Origin: Niveibacterium microcysteis
GTDB taxonomy: Bacteria > Pseudomonadota > Gammaproteobacteria > Burkholderiales > Rhodocyclaceae
Assembly (NCBI RefSeq): GCF_017161445.1
Contig: NZ_CP071060.1
Span: 4,216,001-4,280,000 of the forward strand
Length of the DNA stretch: 64,000 nt
Reading direction: 5' to 3'
Shown here one piece after another: positions 17,771 to 26,399 of the stretch. The first letter of the stretch is position 1. Every line of letters starts with the position of its first letter. The position numbers and the translations under genes were made by a program. Below the pieces are notes generated by a model. The model saw nothing but the letters and a program-made list of their open reading frames with translations, was not told where the DNA came from and ran no database searches.

Positions 17771-19405
17771 TCAAACGTTGTATTGCGCCACCGCCTTGCG
17801 CATACGCTCGACGTTTCGGTGCAGCGCATGTGAGCAGCGCTGCGTCGCATCGGCGACGGTCAGGTTCTCCTCCGTCAGGCGGGCAACGTTTTCGACGCTC
17901 TGTGCCAGCGCATTCATCGCACTCGCCTGTTCCTGCGACGAGAGCGAGATCTCGCCGACGCGCGTGAGCGTTGCGGTCATCTCGGCGTTGATGCGCGCCA
18001 ACGCGCGCTCGGCGTCGTCAACCAGCGCAACCGACGCGCTTACCTGATCCACGCTGTGCTGCATGCCGCTCACCGCGTCGTCGGCCTCGGCGTGGATGCG
18101 CGCGATCATCGCGTCGATCTCTTGCGTGGCCGCGGCGGTCCGCTCTGCGAGCTTGCGCACCTCGTCGGCCACGACCGCAAAGCCGCGCCCTTGCTCGCCC
18201 GCGCGCGCGGCCTCGATTGCCGCGTTGAGCGCGAGCAGGTTGGTCTGCTCGGCAATTTCCTTGATCACGCCCGCGACCCGGCCCACTTCGGTCATGCGGC
18301 GGCCAAGCTGCGCCACGGTTTCGGTCGAGTTGGAGATCGCCTCGGCGAGCCCCTGAATCGTCTCGCCTGCCTGCAGCGACACGGCCACACCCTGCTCGGC
18401 GGCGGAGCCGGCACTCAGCGCAACCCCGTGGGTGTCATTGGCATGCAGGGCAACCTCGGAGATCGAGACGGTCATCTCTTCCACGCCAGACGCAGCCGAC
18501 GACGTGATCGCGCTCTGCTCGGCCGCCGCACCATGGAGGCGCTCGACACTGCCGTGAAGCTGATGTGTCGACTCGCCGACTTCGCGTGTAGCGTCCTGCA
18601 CGATCTGCAGCGTTGCCCGCGTTGCCGACACAAGCGTGTCGAGCTGCGCAGCGATACGGCCGATGCGATCGTCGCTCCCAGGCGTGAGCGAGGCGGTGAG
18701 CTCCCCGGTCGATAGCGCCCCTTCGAGAAAGGCGTCGATGGCATCGAGCCGGCGGTTGGTTTGCGGCATGTGCACCGCCAGCAAGTAGAGGCCCGCCAAC
18801 GCGGTAAAGCCGGCCGCAACGAGCGTCGCAGTAATGAGCGCAGGGCTGGCCAGCAGTGCGCTCGCAACCGCCATCAGTGCCATCAGTACCGCCAGCGTGA
18901 CGAAGCCTGCAACGCGCGTTTCGTGTGCCAGCAGCCCGGCACGCACGCGGCCGTGGCTGCGCCGCACCCGGCCATCCTTCACGCAGATGCTGCGGTCACC
19001 CTCGCGCAAGCGGCGATACGCCGCTTCGGCGGCTGCAATCTGAGCCTTGCTGGGCCGCGTGCGCACCGATTGATAGCCAACCACCTGGCCGTGCTCTCGC
19101 ACCGGCGACACGTTGGCAACCACCCAGTAGTAGCCGCCGTCGCTGCGCCGATTCTTGACCACCCCTTTCCAGGGCCTGCCGGCCTTGAGGTTCTGCCACA
19201 TGTCGGCAAAGGCCGCTGGCGGCATGTCCGGATGGCGGATCAGGTTGTGCGGCTCGCCCAGCATGGCCTCGGGTTCATAGCCGCTGATCTCTGCGAAAGC
19301 ACGGTTCGCTTCGGTGATGCGGCCTTTGAGGTCGGTGCGGGAGTAGATGAAGACCCCGTCGGGCAGGATCGTCTCGACTTGGGTGACTGGCAGGTTGGTT
19401 CGCAT
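17771..19405 (-). CDS. PAS-containing methyl-accepting chemotaxis protein (Aer-like)
   Basis: 544 residues. PAS domain at 10-110 ([20 protein letters not shown], then [17 protein letters not shown]) resembles Aer and could bind FAD. Hydrophobic hairpin at about 158-210. Signalling domain at about 270-540 with the hairpin tip [20 protein letters not shown] near 380-400. As in Aer, no periplasmic sensor is present, so it should sense redox or energy state inside the cell. ATG 19405 gives the normal Aer-like start. No CheW/CheA genes in the window. Confidence 0.9.
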   Translation of the reverse strand: MRTNLPVTQVETILPDGVFIYSRTDLKGRITEANRAFAEISGYEPEAMLGEPHNLIRHPDMPPAAFADMWQNLKAGRPWKGVVKNRRSDGGYYWVVANVSPVREHGQVVGYQSVRTRPSKAQIAAAEAAYRRLREGDRSICVKDGRVRRSHGRVRAGLLAHETRVAGFVTLAVLMALMAVASALLASPALITATLVAAGFTALAGLYLLAVHMPQTNRRLDAIDAFLEGALSTGELTASLTPGSDDRIGRIAAQLDTLVSATRATLQIVQDATREVGESTHQLHGSVERLHGAAAEQSAITSSAASGVEEMTVSISEVALHANDTHGVALSAGSAAEQGVAVSLQAGETIQGLAEAISNSTETVAQLGRRMTEVGRVAGVIKEIAEQTNLLALNAAIEAARAGEQGRGFAVVADEVRKLAERTAAATQEIDAMIARIHAEADDAVSGMQHSVDQVSASVALVDDAERALARINAEMTATLTRVGEISLSSQEQASAMNALAQSVENVARLTEENLTVADATQRCSHALHRNVERMRKAVAQYNV

Positions 19406-19429
19406 GCTGGGGTTCCGGGGGGCTACCAA

Positions 19430-19886
19430 GCGAATTCGGGGCGCGTGGCTGCGACAAACGCAGCGACACGCATGACATGGCCCGGTGCCGCCGCCGTCAA
19501 TTCACTGAAACCGCGGGCGTAGCGAATCGGGAGTCAATACCCTCTTTACGGCACCAAAACGCCAAAATTGATGGATCTGCGATTAAATCGATTGATCGCA
19601 CGATATCCCGCGGCGCAGGCGCCCGGCTGACGCAAATCAGCCTCTTGCGCATCCGCTCAAGCACCGGCGGAAACGCTGATCGATGGGCTTGTTGGATCGC
19701 CGGCACAGGGCAAGCGCGTTGCGGCCGAGGTGTTTGCGCCGAACCAACCAGCCGCATTTTCTGCAGCCTGCCCCCGCATTGCTGCGGTTCATCGCATGGC
19801 GGTCGCGGTAGCCCGTTCCGGTCGCCATCCTTCACTCAACGCAGCACCGATCGAGACCGACGGAGGCTGTCCCCCCAAGTCAAAGA
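19430..19886. other. Intergenic region, no gene recognised
   Basis: About 460 bp between the PAS-MCP gene and a small ORF. Part of it (19550-19620) is less GC-rich than its surroundings. No convincing coding frame, tRNA or riboswitch seen. It probably carries the promoters of the two divergent genes. Confidence 0.4.
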
Positions 19887-19901
19887 GTGAGAGGAAACAT
19901 C

Positions 19902-20072
19902 ATGAAAACCCAACTGATCCGCCAACACCACAAAGTCCTCGCCGCCCTGCTGGCCATCGTGGGTACCGCACTGTGCCTCGGCAGCACCGTCGTTGGTTAC
20001 GAGCAGGTCGCCGCACAAGCCGTGGTGCAACAACCGACCGCGGTGGCATCGGCCGAAGCGCATCGCAGCTGA
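19902..20072 (+). CDS. Small secreted or membrane protein, 56 residues
   Basis: ATG 19902 is preceded by GAGAGGAAA with good spacing. The product starts MKTQLIRQHHKVLAALLAIV, a basic N-terminus followed by a hydrophobic core to about residue 33, then a short Ala/Val/Gln-rich tail. It looks like a signal peptide or single membrane anchor with little mature sequence. No family recognised. The ribosome site is the main reason to accept it. Confidence 0.55.
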   Translation: MKTQLIRQHHKVLAALLAIVGTALCLGSTVVGYEQVAAQAVVQQPTAVASAEAHRS

Positions 20073-20110
20073 GCCGCCGCGTACCTGGCGCGGCCGCAGA
20101 TCCGCAGCCG

Positions 20111-20665
20111 TCAGCGCGAGTGCGCGCCACCCTGAGGGCGTGACAGAACATAGGTATGTTCGACGCAGGGTTCGCCCTTGAAGACCGCGTCGGACGAAGC
20201 GATGCGGCGCATGCCGACCCGCTCCAGCAGTGCAATCGAGGGCGCGTTGCGGGCGTCGGTAATGCCCCGCACCTCGGCCACGGTGGTGGTCTGGAACAGC
20301 AGCTGCGCGGCAAGGCCGAGCGCCTCTTGCGCAAATCCGCGCCCCTGGGCCGGCCGGCTCAACGTGAAGCCGATTTCGGCGTGGGCGCCATCGGCTGATA
20401 CGCAGATGCCGATATCGCCGATCAACTCATAGGTCGCGCGTTCGGCAATGCCGAGCTGCACCCAATCGGCACGCGGAAAGATCGGCGCCATCGCCATCGA
20501 CGTGATGAATGCCAGCGCGTCGGCGTCGGACTGTGGCTGCCAACCCTGGTATCGCGCCAGCGCGGTGTCCTGCCGGTAACTCTGGAAAGCGGCGAGGTCC
20601 TCGGCACGCAGGCGTCGAAGGGTGATGTGCGTGCCGTGCAGTGGAAGGGGATCAAGCGGGTTCAT
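20111..20665 (-). CDS. GNAT N-acetyltransferase (RimJ/RimL-like)
   Basis: 184 residues from ATG 20665 with GAGGA 4-5 nt upstream. GNAT pattern: ITLRRLRAEDLAAF, IGDIGICVSADGAHAEIGFTLSRPAQGRGFAQEAL (acetyl-CoA loop), DARNAPSIALLERVGMRR. The class acetylates protein N-termini or small molecules. The target cannot be told. Divergent from the marR gene. Confidence 0.88.
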   Translation of the reverse strand: MNPLDPLPLHGTHITLRRLRAEDLAAFQSYRQDTALARYQGWQPQSDADALAFITSMAMAPIFPRADWVQLGIAERATYELIGDIGICVSADGAHAEIGFTLSRPAQGRGFAQEALGLAAQLLFQTTTVAEVRGITDARNAPSIALLERVGMRRIASSDAVFKGEPCVEHTYVLSRPQGGAHSR

Positions 20666-20786
20666 GCGGTCCTCGTGGAAACGCAAACGGCCGCGCATGC
20701 GATGCGGGCGGCGGCCACCGCGGATGTGCGGTGACGGGACGTGACGATACTCCTCCGGTATGACAATTACGGTGCTCGGATGCCAT

Positions 20787-20805
20787 TGGTTGCTATTGAC
20801 AACCA
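20787..20805. promoter_or_regulatory. Inverted repeat upstream of marR
   Basis: TGGTTG-N7-CAACCA, 48 bp before the marR start, overlapping a TTGACA at 20796-20801. Size and spacing fit a MarR-family operator for autorepression (inference). Confidence 0.5.
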
Positions 20806-20852
20806 TGTTCGGAAAGATCAGAGTTCAGCAAAACCTGATCGATACGCACGCC

Positions 20853-21335
20853 ATGACCGAACTGCCACCCAATCCAGGTGAGTTGCTGCGCGAGGTAGCG
20901 CGCCTCTACACCCGCGCACAGCGCGCCGCAGCCGAATGCTGCGGCACCACCAACACGCAGTGCCACATCCTCACTGAACTGGGGCGCAGCGGCCCGATTC
21001 CGCTTTCGGAGCTGGGCGCGCGCCTGTTGCTTGAGAAGAGCTGGATCAGTCGCGCAGTCGAAAGCCTTGTGCGCGATGGTTTCGCCACCAAGGAGCCGAA
21101 CCCGGCGGATGCGCGCAGCTGGCTGGTCACCCTGACCGCGGCCGGACAGCAACGTGTGACGGCGCTCAACGCCACGCTAAACGGCCATGCGGACGGTTTG
21201 CTGACGCCGCTCGGCAAACGCGAACGGGAAGACGTAGCGCGATCACTGCAACGGCTGCGCGACCTCCTGCTCAACGACAGCCGCCCCGCCTGTTCCCCAT
21301 CGCGAACCGACACCAAGGGATCCTCATGTCAATGA
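20853..21335 (+). CDS. MarR-family transcriptional regulator
   Basis: 160 residues. Winged-helix core: TQCHILTELGRSGPIPLSELGARLLLEKSWISRAVESLVRDGFATKEPNPADARSW, with the D-R wing motif slightly altered. Start at ATG 20853; an in-frame ATG at 20805 lies inside the inverted repeat and is less likely. The end overlaps the next gene by 10 bp. It probably controls the two acetyltransferase genes that follow. Confidence 0.85.
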   Translation: MTELPPNPGELLREVARLYTRAQRAAAECCGTTNTQCHILTELGRSGPIPLSELGARLLLEKSWISRAVESLVRDGFATKEPNPADARSWLVTLTAAGQQRVTALNATLNGHADGLLTPLGKREREDVARSLQRLRDLLLNDSRPACSPSRTDTKGSSCQ

Positions 21336-21814
21336 ACACCCTGTCCATCCGGCGCGCCAACGCCCAAGACTGGCCTGCGGTCGCTGCGCTGCTGGCGCGG
21401 AACAAGCTGCCGCGCGACGGCGCCGAGGCGCACATCGATGACTTCTTCGTCGCCACGCTCGACGGTGGAATCATTGGTGTTGCCGGCACTGAAATGCGTG
21501 GCAGCGTGGCCCTGCTGCGTTCGGTCTCGATCGACGCAGCACATCAAAACGGCGGACTTGGCAGCCGGCTCGTCCGCCACGTGCTGGCGGATGCGGCGGC
21601 GCGCGGCGTGCAGGACATCTACCTGCTGACGACGAGCGCCGCAGACTACTTTCCGCGCCTGGGTTTCGCCGTGGCGCGGCGGGAAGATGTACCCACCGCC
21701 CTGCTCGCATCCGCCGAGTTCCAGGGCGCATGCCCGTGCAGCGCGAAGCTGATGCATCGACGCCTCGGTAACGCGCTGGCCAAACCTCGCATCGCTGACG
21801 CGGTCAACACATGA
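21326..21814 (+). CDS. ArsN2-like GNAT acetyltransferase
   Basis: 162 residues. GNAT core: IRRANAQDWPAVAALLARNKLP, GVAGTEMRGSVALLRSVSID, QNGGLGSRLVRHVL, YLLTTSAADYFPRLGF. The short acceptor region and the TTSAADYFPRLGF segment resemble ArsN2 proteins of arsenic resistance loci. No other ars gene is visible, so the arsenic link is tentative. Overlaps marR and the next gene, so translation is coupled. Confidence 0.7.
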   Translation: MSMNTLSIRRANAQDWPAVAALLARNKLPRDGAEAHIDDFFVATLDGGIIGVAGTEMRGSVALLRSVSIDAAHQNGGLGSRLVRHVLADAAARGVQDIYLLTTSAADYFPRLGFAVARREDVPTALLASAEFQGACPCSAKLMHRRLGNALAKPRIADAVNT

Positions 21815-22377
21815 AGATCCGCGTCGCGACACCTGACGACGCAGGCGAGATCCTCGCGATCTACCGGCCCTTCGTTGAGCACAGCCACACTTCGTTTGAG
21901 CTGGTAGCGCCCAGCCTGACCGAAATGCAAAACCGGATTCGCGACACACTGCCGCGCTTGCCCTGGCTGGTCGGCGTCGATCCACAGGGCGCCGTGTGCG
22001 GCTATGTGTATGCCAGCCGACACCGGGAACGGGCGGCCTACCAGTGGGCGGTGGACACTACCGCCTACGTGCGTGAAGACATGCGCCGCACAGGCGTTGG
22101 TCGCAATCTGTACGCGGCACTCTTCGAGCAACTCATGGCGCTTGGTTACTACCAGGCCTTCGCCGGCATCGCCCTGCCGAATGCAGCCAGCGTTCGTCTG
22201 CATGAAGCCATCGGCTTTGAATCAGTTGGGGTGTACCGCAAGGTCGGTTTCAAACTCGGCAACTGGCACGACGTCGGCTGGTGGCAAAAATCACTCTTGC
22301 AAGCACAAGGTGAGCCGCAAGCCCTGCGTGAATTCAACGCCACCTTGAGAAACACCGCAAAGCTTATCGTCCCGTAG
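21811..22377 (+). CDS. Phosphinothricin/arsinothricin-type N-acetyltransferase (PAT/ArsN1-like)
   Basis: 188 residues with the PAT pattern: IRVATPDDAGEILAIYRPFVEHSHTSFE, VCGYVYASRHRERAAYQWAVDTTAYV, RRTGVGRNLYAALFEQL, ALPNAASVRLHEAIGFESVGVYRKVGFKLGNWHDVGWWQ. PAT and ArsN1 acetylate the amino group of glutamate analogues; MnaT-type relatives act on methionine derivatives. ATGA overlap with the previous gene. A likely self-protection unit with marR. Confidence 0.82.
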   Translation: MKIRVATPDDAGEILAIYRPFVEHSHTSFELVAPSLTEMQNRIRDTLPRLPWLVGVDPQGAVCGYVYASRHRERAAYQWAVDTTAYVREDMRRTGVGRNLYAALFEQLMALGYYQAFAGIALPNAASVRLHEAIGFESVGVYRKVGFKLGNWHDVGWWQKSLLQAQGEPQALREFNATLRNTAKLIVP

Positions 22378-22511
22378 TCAAAACCGGCCAACCCGATCAG
22401 CAATCCGGGTCATGGTCGAACACGGCTGCAAGCTCCTATCGTGTCTCATCGCCGCAATTCCTGTGCTGCGACGGCGCATCTGCGCACGACCAAACGATTA
22501 AGGAGACATAC

Positions 22512-24242
22512 GTGTTCGCGTTCGACTTACGAAGAAGAAATCTGCTTGGCTTGGCTGCCCTCGCGGCCAGCCTGGTCCTTACGGCTTGTGGCGGCGGATC
22601 ATCCGACCCCGCCCCGACGCCGACCCCCACGCCGACGGCGCGCGAGCTGCGCCCGCTGAGCGCGGAATTCAGCTCGCGCAAGGCTGTGTCGTACTCCGGC
22701 TACCGCGGCGCTGACCGTTCGACGGTGCCTACCGCCGCCGAAGTTCTGCAGGATCTGCAACTGCTGGTGCAAGGCAACTTCCGCCTGATTCGCCTGTTCG
22801 ACAGCTCGGACGCCCATGCGGCAAAGACGCTTCAGGTGATCAAGGACAACAACCTCGATATCAAGGTGCAACTGGGCATCTGGATCAGCGGCCCGAAGGC
22901 GACTTCAGACGCCGACAACCTTGCCGAGATCGAACGTGGCGTCGCGCTCGCGAATACCTATAAGGACATCGTCCTCGGCGTGAGCATCGGTAACGAAACG
23001 ATGGTCGATTGGTCCGGCCTGAAGGTGCCGCCGGCCGATATGGCCGCGTACATCGCCGCAGTGCGCGCGCGCATCACGCAACCCGTGACCACCGACGACA
23101 ACTGGGCGTTCTTTGCCAACGACCAGAAGAAGTACGACACCAACAAGGTGCTCGACGTGGTCGACTACGTTGCGATGCACACCTACCCGCTGGCCGATAC
23201 GCCCTGGGGCCTGTGGGATTGGCAACAAGCCAGCGTGCCGGCTGACCAGCGTGCGGCGGCCATGATGGATGCCGCGCTCGCGAAGGCAAAGAAGGACTAC
23301 AACGCCGTTGCCGCCTACGTTGCCAGCAAGCAACCGAACATGCCGATCGTGATTGGCGAGACGGGCTGGAAGAGCACCGTCACCGGCGGTGAATCGCAAC
23401 GCGCTCACCCGGTCAACCAGAAGATGTACTTCGACCGCATGGCGGCGTGGACCAACGGCCCGAAGGCGATCTTTACCTTCGAGGCATTCGACGAGCCATG
23501 GAAAGGCGGCGACGACGGCTGGGGCCTGTTCGATGTGAACCGCCTGGCAAAGTACGTGGTCTACGACCTGTACCCGTCAAGCCAGCGCCAAGCTGCCACC
23601 TACACGCTGGCCGACGCGGTGTACTTCGTCCCCGCAGCGTCGAACCCGCGCATCACCGCGAACACCTACACGCTGTTCGCTGACACCGTTGCGACCGATT
23701 CGGCGGTGCCCGCCGGCCCGATCACCCCGCTGACCAGCTGGATGGCTTGGGACGGCAACACCGCAGTGGGCAGCATCGTTACGAGTGGCGCCAGCGAAGG
23801 CACCAACGCACTCGAGATCACGCCGGCGCCTAAGGACTGGGGCTGGGGCTTCTTCATGCAACTGGCGAACCCCGATGACCTGACCAACTTCAACACCGCG
23901 ACGGGCCACATCAACTTCAGCATCAAGACCACTTACCCGGGCAAGCTCGAAGTCGGCTTCTTCACCGGCAGCACCAACGCCAACACCGGCACCGACGTGT
24001 ATCTCGCGATTGCGCCGGGGCAGTATGGCTATGTGAATGACGGTGCGTGGCACACGGTATCGGTACCGGTCAGCGCGATTGCTGCGAAGGCGGCGCCGGC
24101 TTACGGCCAGCCGACCACGGCTGTGCTCGACATGACCAAGGTGTCCAATGGTTTCGTGATCGCCGACCGCTATGCGGTAACCGGCACGACCGGCAAGCCG
24201 ACCGCGAAGGTGCTGGTCGACAACATCTACTGGTCCAAGTGA
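22512..24242 (+). CDS. GH17 beta-1,3-glucanase lipoprotein with C-terminal beta-sandwich domain
   Basis: 576 residues from GTG 22512, preceded by AAGGAG. Lipobox LTAC, Cys26, followed by a Pro/Thr linker. GH17 catalytic domain at about 45-340: RLIRLFDSSD, acid/base Glu near 162 in GNETM and nucleophile Glu near 281 in GETGW. The region 400-576 (SWMAWDG..., WHTVSVPVSAI..., VDNIYWSK) looks like a jelly-roll carbohydrate-binding module without a family I can name. It would cleave or transfer beta-1,3-glucan chains at the outer membrane. It has a strong terminator, but unlike other genes of the locus it has no visible TGAAAGCGCTTTCA site. Confidence 0.85.
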   Translation: MFAFDLRRRNLLGLAALAASLVLTACGGGSSDPAPTPTPTPTARELRPLSAEFSSRKAVSYSGYRGADRSTVPTAAEVLQDLQLLVQGNFRLIRLFDSSDAHAAKTLQVIKDNNLDIKVQLGIWISGPKATSDADNLAEIERGVALANTYKDIVLGVSIGNETMVDWSGLKVPPADMAAYIAAVRARITQPVTTDDNWAFFANDQKKYDTNKVLDVVDYVAMHTYPLADTPWGLWDWQQASVPADQRAAAMMDAALAKAKKDYNAVAAYVASKQPNMPIVIGETGWKSTVTGGESQRAHPVNQKMYFDRMAAWTNGPKAIFTFEAFDEPWKGGDDGWGLFDVNRLAKYVVYDLYPSSQRQAATYTLADAVYFVPAASNPRITANTYTLFADTVATDSAVPAGPITPLTSWMAWDGNTAVGSIVTSGASEGTNALEITPAPKDWGWGFFMQLANPDDLTNFNTATGHINFSIKTTYPGKLEVGFFTGSTNANTGTDVYLAIAPGQYGYVNDGAWHTVSVPVSAIAAKAAPAYGQPTTAVLDMTKVSNGFVIADRYAVTGTTGKPTAKVLVDNIYWSK

Positions 24243-24279
24243 TCTTTGATCGCGATGCGCGGCACTGACGCGCTCAACG

Positions 24280-24314
24280 AAAAACCCCGCGCCACCGAGC
24301 GGCGCGGGGTTTTT
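24280..24314. terminator. Bidirectional terminator between GH17 and AraC genes
   Basis: Perfect 14-bp stem AAAAACCCCGCGCC/GGCGCGGGGTTTTT with a 7-nt loop. It serves both convergent genes. Confidence 0.92.
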
Positions 24315-24317
24315 GTC

Positions 24318-25202
24318 TCACTCGCTCAAGGGCATGCAGAGCTCGACCGAGATCGGGTCTCCGGTCGGCGTGACTTGCGGCGCGTAGTGCTCGACGAAGG
24401 GCTCTTCACTCAAGCCGTGACCGCTGTTGGGAAGCCATTCGCTGAGCATCGACAGCCACGCTGCTGCGATACCCGCGCGCGGGCCGGCATAGGCCAAACA
24501 GGCGTAGAGGCCACCCTCGATCTTCTTGCGCGAGATGCGCTCGCCACGCGGCTCCCAGCCGTCCGGCAGAAGTACGCAGGCATCGTAACGACAGCGAACC
24601 GGCGGCGTGATGAGCGGATCGTCCAGCGCCATACCAAAGCGCGGCTGCCCCTCAAGATGATTCGCGCGAATCCAGTCCATGCATGTCGACCATGCCTCGT
24701 CCGGCGTCTCCTGATAGCTGCCGCTCAAACGGAAATAGGCAACAGTGCGGTCCGGTTCCCAACGCATGCGCACATCGAGCCCGGCGCAGGGGCGGTCATC
24801 GCAGGCGCGACCCTGTACCGGATCCCAGTGTCGGTAGCCACCCGAACGCCATGCGCTCGGACTCATGCCGAAGTGCTGCGAAAACGCGCGCGAGAACGCC
24901 TCTGCCGACGTGAAACCGCAGTGCTGCGCGACGATCTGAACCGTGACGGCGGGGTTGTGTACCAACTGCCCACCCGCCTTTTCGAGGCGGCGGTGACGAA
25001 TGAAGTCCTGCAAGGTCTCACCGGTCCATGCGCGAAAGATGCGGTGGAAGTGAAAGGGCGAGAAGGCCGCCACCGACGCCAATGCTTCAAGGCGCAGCGG
25101 TTCGGTCTCCGCCAGATGGGTATCGATGAAGTCCAGCACCCGGTTCATGCGCTGGGCGAATGCGGCCGCCTTGTCGTGGCGCTTGTCCTCGATTCTCGGC
25201 AT
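24318..25202 (-). CDS. AraC-family regulator with GyrI-like effector domain
   Basis: 294 residues. Two AraC helix-turn-helices at about 15-115 (LEALASVAAFSPFHFHRIFRAWTGETLQDFIRHRR; VQIVAQHCGFTSAEAFSRAFSQHFGMSPSAWR). A GyrI/SOUL-like domain follows at about 135-294. This RobA/SoxS-type combination usually senses small hydrophobic or cationic compounds. Nothing ties it to glucan use except position. A short ORF with a perfect ribosome site ends 6 bp before its ATG. Confidence 0.88.
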   Translation of the reverse strand: MPRIEDKRHDKAAAFAQRMNRVLDFIDTHLAETEPLRLEALASVAAFSPFHFHRIFRAWTGETLQDFIRHRRLEKAGGQLVHNPAVTVQIVAQHCGFTSAEAFSRAFSQHFGMSPSAWRSGGYRHWDPVQGRACDDRPCAGLDVRMRWEPDRTVAYFRLSGSYQETPDEAWSTCMDWIRANHLEGQPRFGMALDDPLITPPVRCRYDACVLLPDGWEPRGERISRKKIEGGLYACLAYAGPRAGIAAAWLSMLSEWLPNSGHGLSEEPFVEHYAPQVTPTGDPISVELCMPLSE

Positions 25203-25208
25203 GGCCAG

Positions 25209-25304
25209 TCACCCTCGCTGACTCGGGCACCCCGCCCCGATGTTCACGGCGTGCGAGGTCGTGCCCGGCTGACGCCGCGGGCGCTGTCGTGTTGCTGTCC
25301 TCAT
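25209..25304 (-). CDS. Candidate 31-codon leader ORF before the AraC gene
   Basis: ATG 25304 is preceded by AAGAGGAGG 5 nt away, a near-perfect SD, and the frame ends in TGA 6 bp before the AraC start. The product is very basic (MRTATRQRPRRQ...). It could couple or attenuate AraC translation. Coding is supported only by the ribosome site. Confidence 0.35.
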   Translation of the reverse strand: MRTATRQRPRRQPGTTSHAVNIGAGCPSQRG

Positions 25305-25322
25305 CCCATCCTCCTCTTATGC

Positions 25323-25341
25323 GGCGCCGTCATGCGGCGCC
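25323..25341. terminator. Hairpin downstream of the distal LacI gene
   Basis: Perfect GGCGCCG/CGGCGCC stem with a TCATG loop, 42 bp past the lacI stop at 25383. It has TTTC only on the plus-strand side. Probable weak end of the GH81-GH16-lacI transcript. Confidence 0.35.
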
Positions 25342-25382
25342 TTTCTATGAAAGCAATTGTGTGCCCCCCGGCACGGACAATG

Positions 25383-26399
25383 TCAACGCAGGCGTCGCGT
25401 GCTGCCGCGGACGACAAGTTCAAGTGGCGGCACCGCTGGCAGCGCGTCCCCCGCGCCGCTGACGAGATTCACGATCTGCACCGCAGCCGCACTGCCGAGC
25501 TCGCGCACAGGCTGCCGAATCGTGGTCAGCGGCGGGTCGGTACTGAGGGCTTCCACGGCGTCGTCAAAGCCGATCAACGAGATGTCGTCCGGCACGCGAA
25601 TACCGTAGCGCAAGAGCGCCTGCCGCGCGCCGCAGGCGGACAGATCGTTGGCCGCGAATACTGCGGTGAAGGCCGTCGCGCGTTCGAGCAGCGCATGCAT
25701 CGCTGCGAGCCCGCCGCCCTTGAGGAACCCGCCCTGCACAACCAGATTCGGATCGAAGCGCAGCCCGGCCTCTTCAAGCGCCTGCCGATAACCGCTCAGC
25801 CGATCACGCGCATCCTCCTGGTCGGGCGGGCCGGCGATATGCGCGATTCGCCGGTGCCCCAGCGATAGCAGATGCCGCACCGCGGTGAGTGCACCAGCGC
25901 AGTTGTCGATGCTGAGCGAACGCAGCCGTTCGCCATGCGCCTTGCGCCCGGTGACAACAATCGGTACCTCCTCCGCAAGCCGTTGCAGCAGCACATCGTC
26001 GAGCACGCCACAAGGCAGGATGACACCCGCGACGCGCCTCGCGACCAGTGCCCGCACTTGCTCGGCCTCCTCACGCGCAGACCAGTCGCCGCAGACACGC
26101 AGCATCGTGTAGCCAAGCGATGTCAGCTGCGCGTCGATGCCCTGCAAGAGCGCGTCGAAGTAGCTGCTCTCGGACGCCTGCACCAGCACGCCGATGGTCC
26201 GCGGCGCACAGGCCTGCGTTGCATCCGCCGGCGCACCTTCGGTAAGCAGCGTGACAGCCTCTTGCACCGCACGCCGGCGCTCGCCAGACACCCCGCCCGA
26301 CGCATTGAGCACACGCGCGACGGTGCTGACGGACACGCCCGCGCGTGCTGCGATCTCTGCCATCGAGACGCCGGGTGGCGCCTTACCCGACGTGCTCAT
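25383..26399 (-). CDS. LacI-family regulator with atypical hinge region
   Basis: 338 residues. HTH at about 12-35: VSMAEIAARAGVSVSTVARVLNASGGVS. A periplasmic-binding-protein-like sugar domain runs from about 70 (RTIGVLVQASESSYFDALLQGID) to the end. The usual hinge (YRPNALARSL type) that makes the minor-groove helix is replaced by LLTEGAPADATQACAP, so DNA binding may differ from normal LacI proteins. The gene overlaps GH16 by 4 bp (ATGA) and is the last gene of the GH81-GH16-lacI unit. It may be a feedback regulator for glucanase genes (inference). Confidence 0.88.
   Translation of the reverse strand: MSTSGKAPPGVSMAEIAARAGVSVSTVARVLNASGGVSGERRRAVQEAVTLLTEGAPADATQACAPRTIGVLVQASESSYFDALLQGIDAQLTSLGYTMLRVCGDWSAREEAEQVRALVARRVAGVILPCGVLDDVLLQRLAEEVPIVVTGRKAHGERLRSLSIDNCAGALTAVRHLLSLGHRRIAHIAGPPDQEDARDRLSGYRQALEEAGLRFDPNLVVQGGFLKGGGLAAMHALLERATAFTAVFAANDLSACGARQALLRYGIRVPDDISLIGFDDAVEALSTDPPLTTIRQPVRELGSAAAVQIVNLVSGAGDALPAVPPLELVVRGSTRRLR

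Noticed and set aside
19406..19560. Sigma-28 promoter before the PAS-MCP gene
   Set aside because: A TAAAGAGG and a CCCGATTC occur on the minus strand, but their spacing is about 2 nt too short and the -10 is weak.
19700..19760. Possible GEMM-type riboswitch segment
   Set aside because: A short CAGGGCAAG stretch recalls the motif, but the conserved second stem and receptor are missing.
25340..25365. TGAAAGCAATTGTG as a regulon operator
   Set aside because: Only the left half matches; the second half-site and central CG are absent.
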